From Gossypium raimondii (lineage: Eukaryota; Streptophyta; Magnoliopsida; Malvales; Malvaceae), in NCBI RefSeq assembly GCF_025698545.1, contig NC_068570.1:60283924-60347923 (forward strand): 64,000 nt of DNA. The letters run 5' to 3'. Each line of letters begins with the position of its first letter. Positions within the stretch are counted from its first letter, which is position 1. The notes below the pieces were generated by a model. The model saw only the letters and a list, made by a program, of their open reading frames with translations, was not told the DNA's origin and made no database searches. Shown here one piece after another: positions 61,001 through 64,000 of this stretch. A program made the translations under genes and the position numbers.

Positions 61001-62561
61001 CTAGTTTCGCTCCTGAGACAGGGAAGCATTTCAGAAATATATGTGAATTAACACAAACATCCATTCTGGATCAATCAATATTTATTTTAAACAGGCTAGC
61101 AGCTAGAATCATTAGTTCACATATTAATTGTTTAAATTTGTTTTCCTTATCTTTTAGTTATATCATTAAACATTTCATTTATCAATTGTGTAAAAACCAC
61201 AGCTATACAGCTGGTTCTTTTGTCAAACTACACACCTATTACCCAATATTTTGATCTTCTAATTGTGTTGATTAATTTAATGATACTAAGATTCCATGCC
61301 AAAAATCAGATAAAGGGTTTCCTACGATTATTTATATAACATGTACACTGCAAAGAGCAAACATAAAATCTTTTATATATTCCCTAAAAGTCAAGGTTCC
61401 ATGAATAAAAATAATTAAATGCTGCCTGAAGTACTTACCTTGGAGATGCGAGCACCAAGACTTCTGTGCACACTACAGCATTTCAAGCATATGAAGACGC
61501 CAATATTTGCTGATCTGATAATGCAATTGTCAAGTCATTTATACAAATAAATACAAATGCTTGATATTACAGTGTTTTATGTGGTTAGGTTCTAAGTTTG
61601 CATAAATTCATACTTCAAAGGTGACACTCTATCGCCCTATACATAGGAATAGAAATGAATAGTGAAATCTAGATATGTTGTCTGTTAATACTTACGCCCA
61701 CTTTGGATCCGGAGCACCACAGTCAGCACAAATGCAGTTATCAGTTTGATTCATTAAGTTCTTCAATCTTCCATTAGCTGCAGAGCAAGAACACATTTTT
61801 CACAAAATTCAATAAATTAATGTATTAGAAAATCAACACATATAAGGAGGCAAAAAATATTGTCCAGGAAAAGGTATGCAAGTATGCTGATTATGGTTAA
61901 ATTCACCAAACTGAAGTATCTCTAGCCTCTTGGACTGAATACAAAACCAAAAAGTGAACTGTTTGGCATTTTATGTTTGATCATGGTGCAAAACCAGATT
62001 AAAAGTGTGTATTTCATGGCAAATCCATTGTCTTCAAGATTGGTTGAAACAAGGAGGAGAAAAGAAAAGAAATGAATGGCATGCAGGATGTGAACTCATC
62101 CCTTCATTCTCGAGCACCATGTTAAATATTAGGCATTTATATACACAAACTTTACATTTTGTAGTGAAGAAAACAAGCTGACAAATGAATTCTACAAAGA
62201 CAAATCCAAAAGATTAGCTCTCTCTTTAAGACAGGCATTAAATTCTTTCCACCTTAATTTATTCAACTGAAATGCACAGGCCAACTACAAAACAATGCTA
62301 AGACCTAATGCAATTACCTCGAGAAAAGTTTGAGCCTGTGCGCAAATGTCCTACTAATTAGAAATTGGGCATGTCATTTGGCAGAGTAGTAAATTTTATT
62401 AGAGAAATGATTCCCCCACCTATATTTTCCCTCTTAAATTTTGCATGGATCTCTATTTGAAGGTCATTTCCAAATTATTGTATAGAACAGGCTGACTATG
62501 AGCACCATTTATTGATGTTTAATATTAGCATACCTGAGGTAATCCTCTGAACTCGACTCAT
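58090..62561 (-). CDS. AGD12: ADP-ribosylation factor GTPase-activating protein with C2 domain, AGD12/ZAC type
   Basis: Eight minus-strand exons (62561-62534, 61777-61696, 61514-61439, 60351-60188, 59914-59782, 59423-59307, 58862-58776, 58371-58090) join in phase to 322 aa; Arabidopsis AGD12 is about 337. The start is MSRVQRITS. The ArfGAP zinc finger has Cys26, Cys29, Cys46 and Cys49, with the arginine finger Arg54 in SVHRSLGARISK. A Ser/Lys-rich linker (residues 118-160) leads to a C2 domain (about 166-320) with the loop aspartates in RDMLTSDPYV and DYDTFSADD. The protein stimulates GTP hydrolysis by ARF GTPases in vesicle traffic. The C2 domain of ZAC binds phosphoinositides and membranes, and the conserved aspartates suggest a calcium response. 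Intron 3 (1087 nt) contains an old repeat. Confidence 0.95.
60770..61018. repeat. Dispersed repeat in intron 3 of the ARF-GAP gene
   Basis: A T/A-rich block with periodic aagggg(g) phrases ends in aggggcctgggcacc and ccctagtttcgctcctgaga. This layout is a common plant transposon-derived repeat (family not identified). No splice site is affected. Confidence 0.5.
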
Positions 62562-64000
62562 TGCTCTGTAACCAACCCACAATCATCCAACAAGCAGGCT
62601 TGAAAAATCTGACAAAACAGAAACCAATCAGTGTCAATACTTTTCTCTCTTCTTTTTCGTCTTCTTATTTCTCACTAAAGAGAATTGAAACGCCATAATA
62701 ACAACCACAACAATAAAAATGAAATCAATTATTTCAAACAAGGTGCTACAATCAAAAGCAGGAAACAGAGAATTGAAATTAAGGAAATACTTCAAATGGA
62801 ATATCCTGAAACAGCAATACAATAAAATATCTAGAAAAACAAATGTTTTTAAAATCAAATATCAGCTAAAACTTGTAAAGTGTTAAAAGTCCAATAATAC
62901 CAAAATCCCAAAATTTGTTGATCATTACCAGCAGCAGCAAGGATACTATTAAAAAAGATAGCCAAAGCCAACCAACAATTGAAATTTCAAAATGAAATCA
63001 AAAGATCTAAAACAGGAGTTTGGAAATTTAGAAAACTGAAAAGTCTCAAGATACCCAAAGACAGATTGGCTAAGAGTGGGAGACAAAATGATATATAAAA
63101 AAACAGAATGAGAATGACAAGTTATCTTTCTTTTTCAATAAGAAATTTCATTCAAACAAGAAACGTACATCAGAAAAGTCGGCTCGACAAGCAAAATTGA
63201 CAAAGTCGCAGCGAAACGGCACAAACATATAAATTGCTTAGCCCGCAGATCAGACAACAACACGAACCACGTACAACGATAAGTTTTTACTTTTCTAAGC
63301 CAAAAGGTGATGACAACTATGGAAGGAATCAAAGTTTATATGTTTAATAAATATAAGAATTATTCTTTTCTATATTCAATGAAGAAAGTTTTTATATTCA
63401 GTTAAGACGTTGATGAGAATAATTGACGAATCTTCCTTTTATTGATTCTTTAATGGAATCTACACTTATATTAAGCTTCTGTACTCCTAGACTCTAAAAA
63501 CGGGCTCCTTAATCTGGGTAACTTTAACTTTGGGCCTGCAATATGGTCTCAATAGGTTTTGAACTTCGACTCCAAATTAAAACCGTCAACTTTTTTCATC
63601 CAAACAATACTCAATTAAATATGAATTGTTGTAAGTAGATTCACAAATGGATGCTGTATAACTTCCTGCCTTCGTAATCTCTAAAGAATTTAAAGGTTGC
63701 TTTGACTCCCTATGATAATTGAGATCTTATAAATTATTGTATCAAAGTCGAATTGTTCTTTCATTTTTTTCTACTCTTCTCTCTTGTTTTTACTCTAATT
63801 CTCATAATTTAATAATACGTCGCTTAAAGTTTTCTGTTAGAATCAAATTTCATTTCTCTTTTGCTTCAAGTAATCTTAAATTATATCTCACAATTTGCTT
63901 TATACTATTTCCTATCTTCATTCTCAAATATATTATTATAATTATGCTTCTATAAATTATGCATTAGATTTTTGTCAATTTTTCCTTCATTTATTTCCAA
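62562..64000. other. 5' flank of the ARF-GAP gene and AT-rich end of the window
   Basis: This contains the promoter and probable leader of the minus-strand ARF-GAP gene (about 62.6-63.2 kb) and AT-rich sequence without a recognised gene up to the end. Confidence 0.4.

Noticed and set aside
1-64000. CRISPR arrays, operons or prophage
   Set aside because: The window is plant nuclear DNA with introns. No regularly spaced short repeats and no bacterial-type gene clusters were seen.
1-64000. tRNA, rRNA or snRNA genes
   Set aside because: No complete tRNA cloverleaf or rRNA segment was recognised by eye; the only tRNA-like signal is the weak SINE-like motif in intron 2 of the ligase gene. A tRNAscan-SE run would settle this.

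Overview
The window looks like nuclear DNA of a eudicot plant. It is AT-rich, its genes have many short exons with plant-type GT..AG introns, and it carries plant retrotransposons (chromodomain Ty3/gypsy, Ty1/copia, LINE) together with plant-only gene families. The proteins and dispersed repeats resemble those of Malvaceae, most likely cotton (Gossypium). That assignment is from memory and was not searched.

Layout: 1-31 kb is gene-rich. It holds, in order, a WAV3-like RING-H2 ubiquitin ligase (0.9-3.5 kb, +), a PHL11-like MYB-CC transcription factor (5.2-8.1 kb, +), a PHL7-like MYB-CC factor (11.2-14.0 kb, +), a gamma-SNAP (15.7-21.3 kb, +), a decayed antisense LINE (24.0-25.8 kb) and an LSD1 zinc-finger cell-death regulator (26.4-29.4 kb, -). 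From 31 to 53 kb the DNA is mostly retrotransposon: a gag-protease-only LTR element split by a solo LTR (30.9-35.4 kb), two related copia reverse-transcriptase remnants (35.6 and 41.9 kb), and a chromovirus whose 3' part, with a nested solo LTR, was duplicated in tandem with a unit of about 4.17 kb (43.3-51.6 kb). Two genes survive inside this zone: a basic 163-aa protein of unknown function (39.2-39.6 kb, -) and an alpha/beta-hydrolase of the monoacylglycerol lipase / caffeoylshikimate esterase family (40.6-41.6 kb, +). The right end has an isoeugenol-synthase-like NADPH reductase (53.9-55.5 kb, +) and an AGD12/ZAC-type ARF-GAP with a C2 domain (58.1-62.6 kb, -).

The genes do not form an operon or an evident cluster. 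Two themes recur. Membrane traffic is represented by gamma-SNAP and the ARF-GAP, and stress or transcriptional control by LSD1, the two PHR1-like factors and the ligase. From memory, the Arabidopsis homologues of LSD1, gamma-SNAP and AGD12 also lie on one stretch of chromosome 4, so part of the order may be ancestral. The hydrolase and the reductase could both touch phenylpropanoid metabolism, but the sequence does not link them.

Exon borders were placed by hand from splice sites, reading phase and family similarity. In each multi-exon gene described the phases close to one uninterrupted reading frame. No clearly new biological system was seen. The most unusual observations are a GC-AG intron in the PHL7-like gene that is 240 nt long and stop-free, the tandem duplication carrying a solo LTR with the same 5-bp target duplication in both copies, and a solo LTR precisely interrupting a gag gene.
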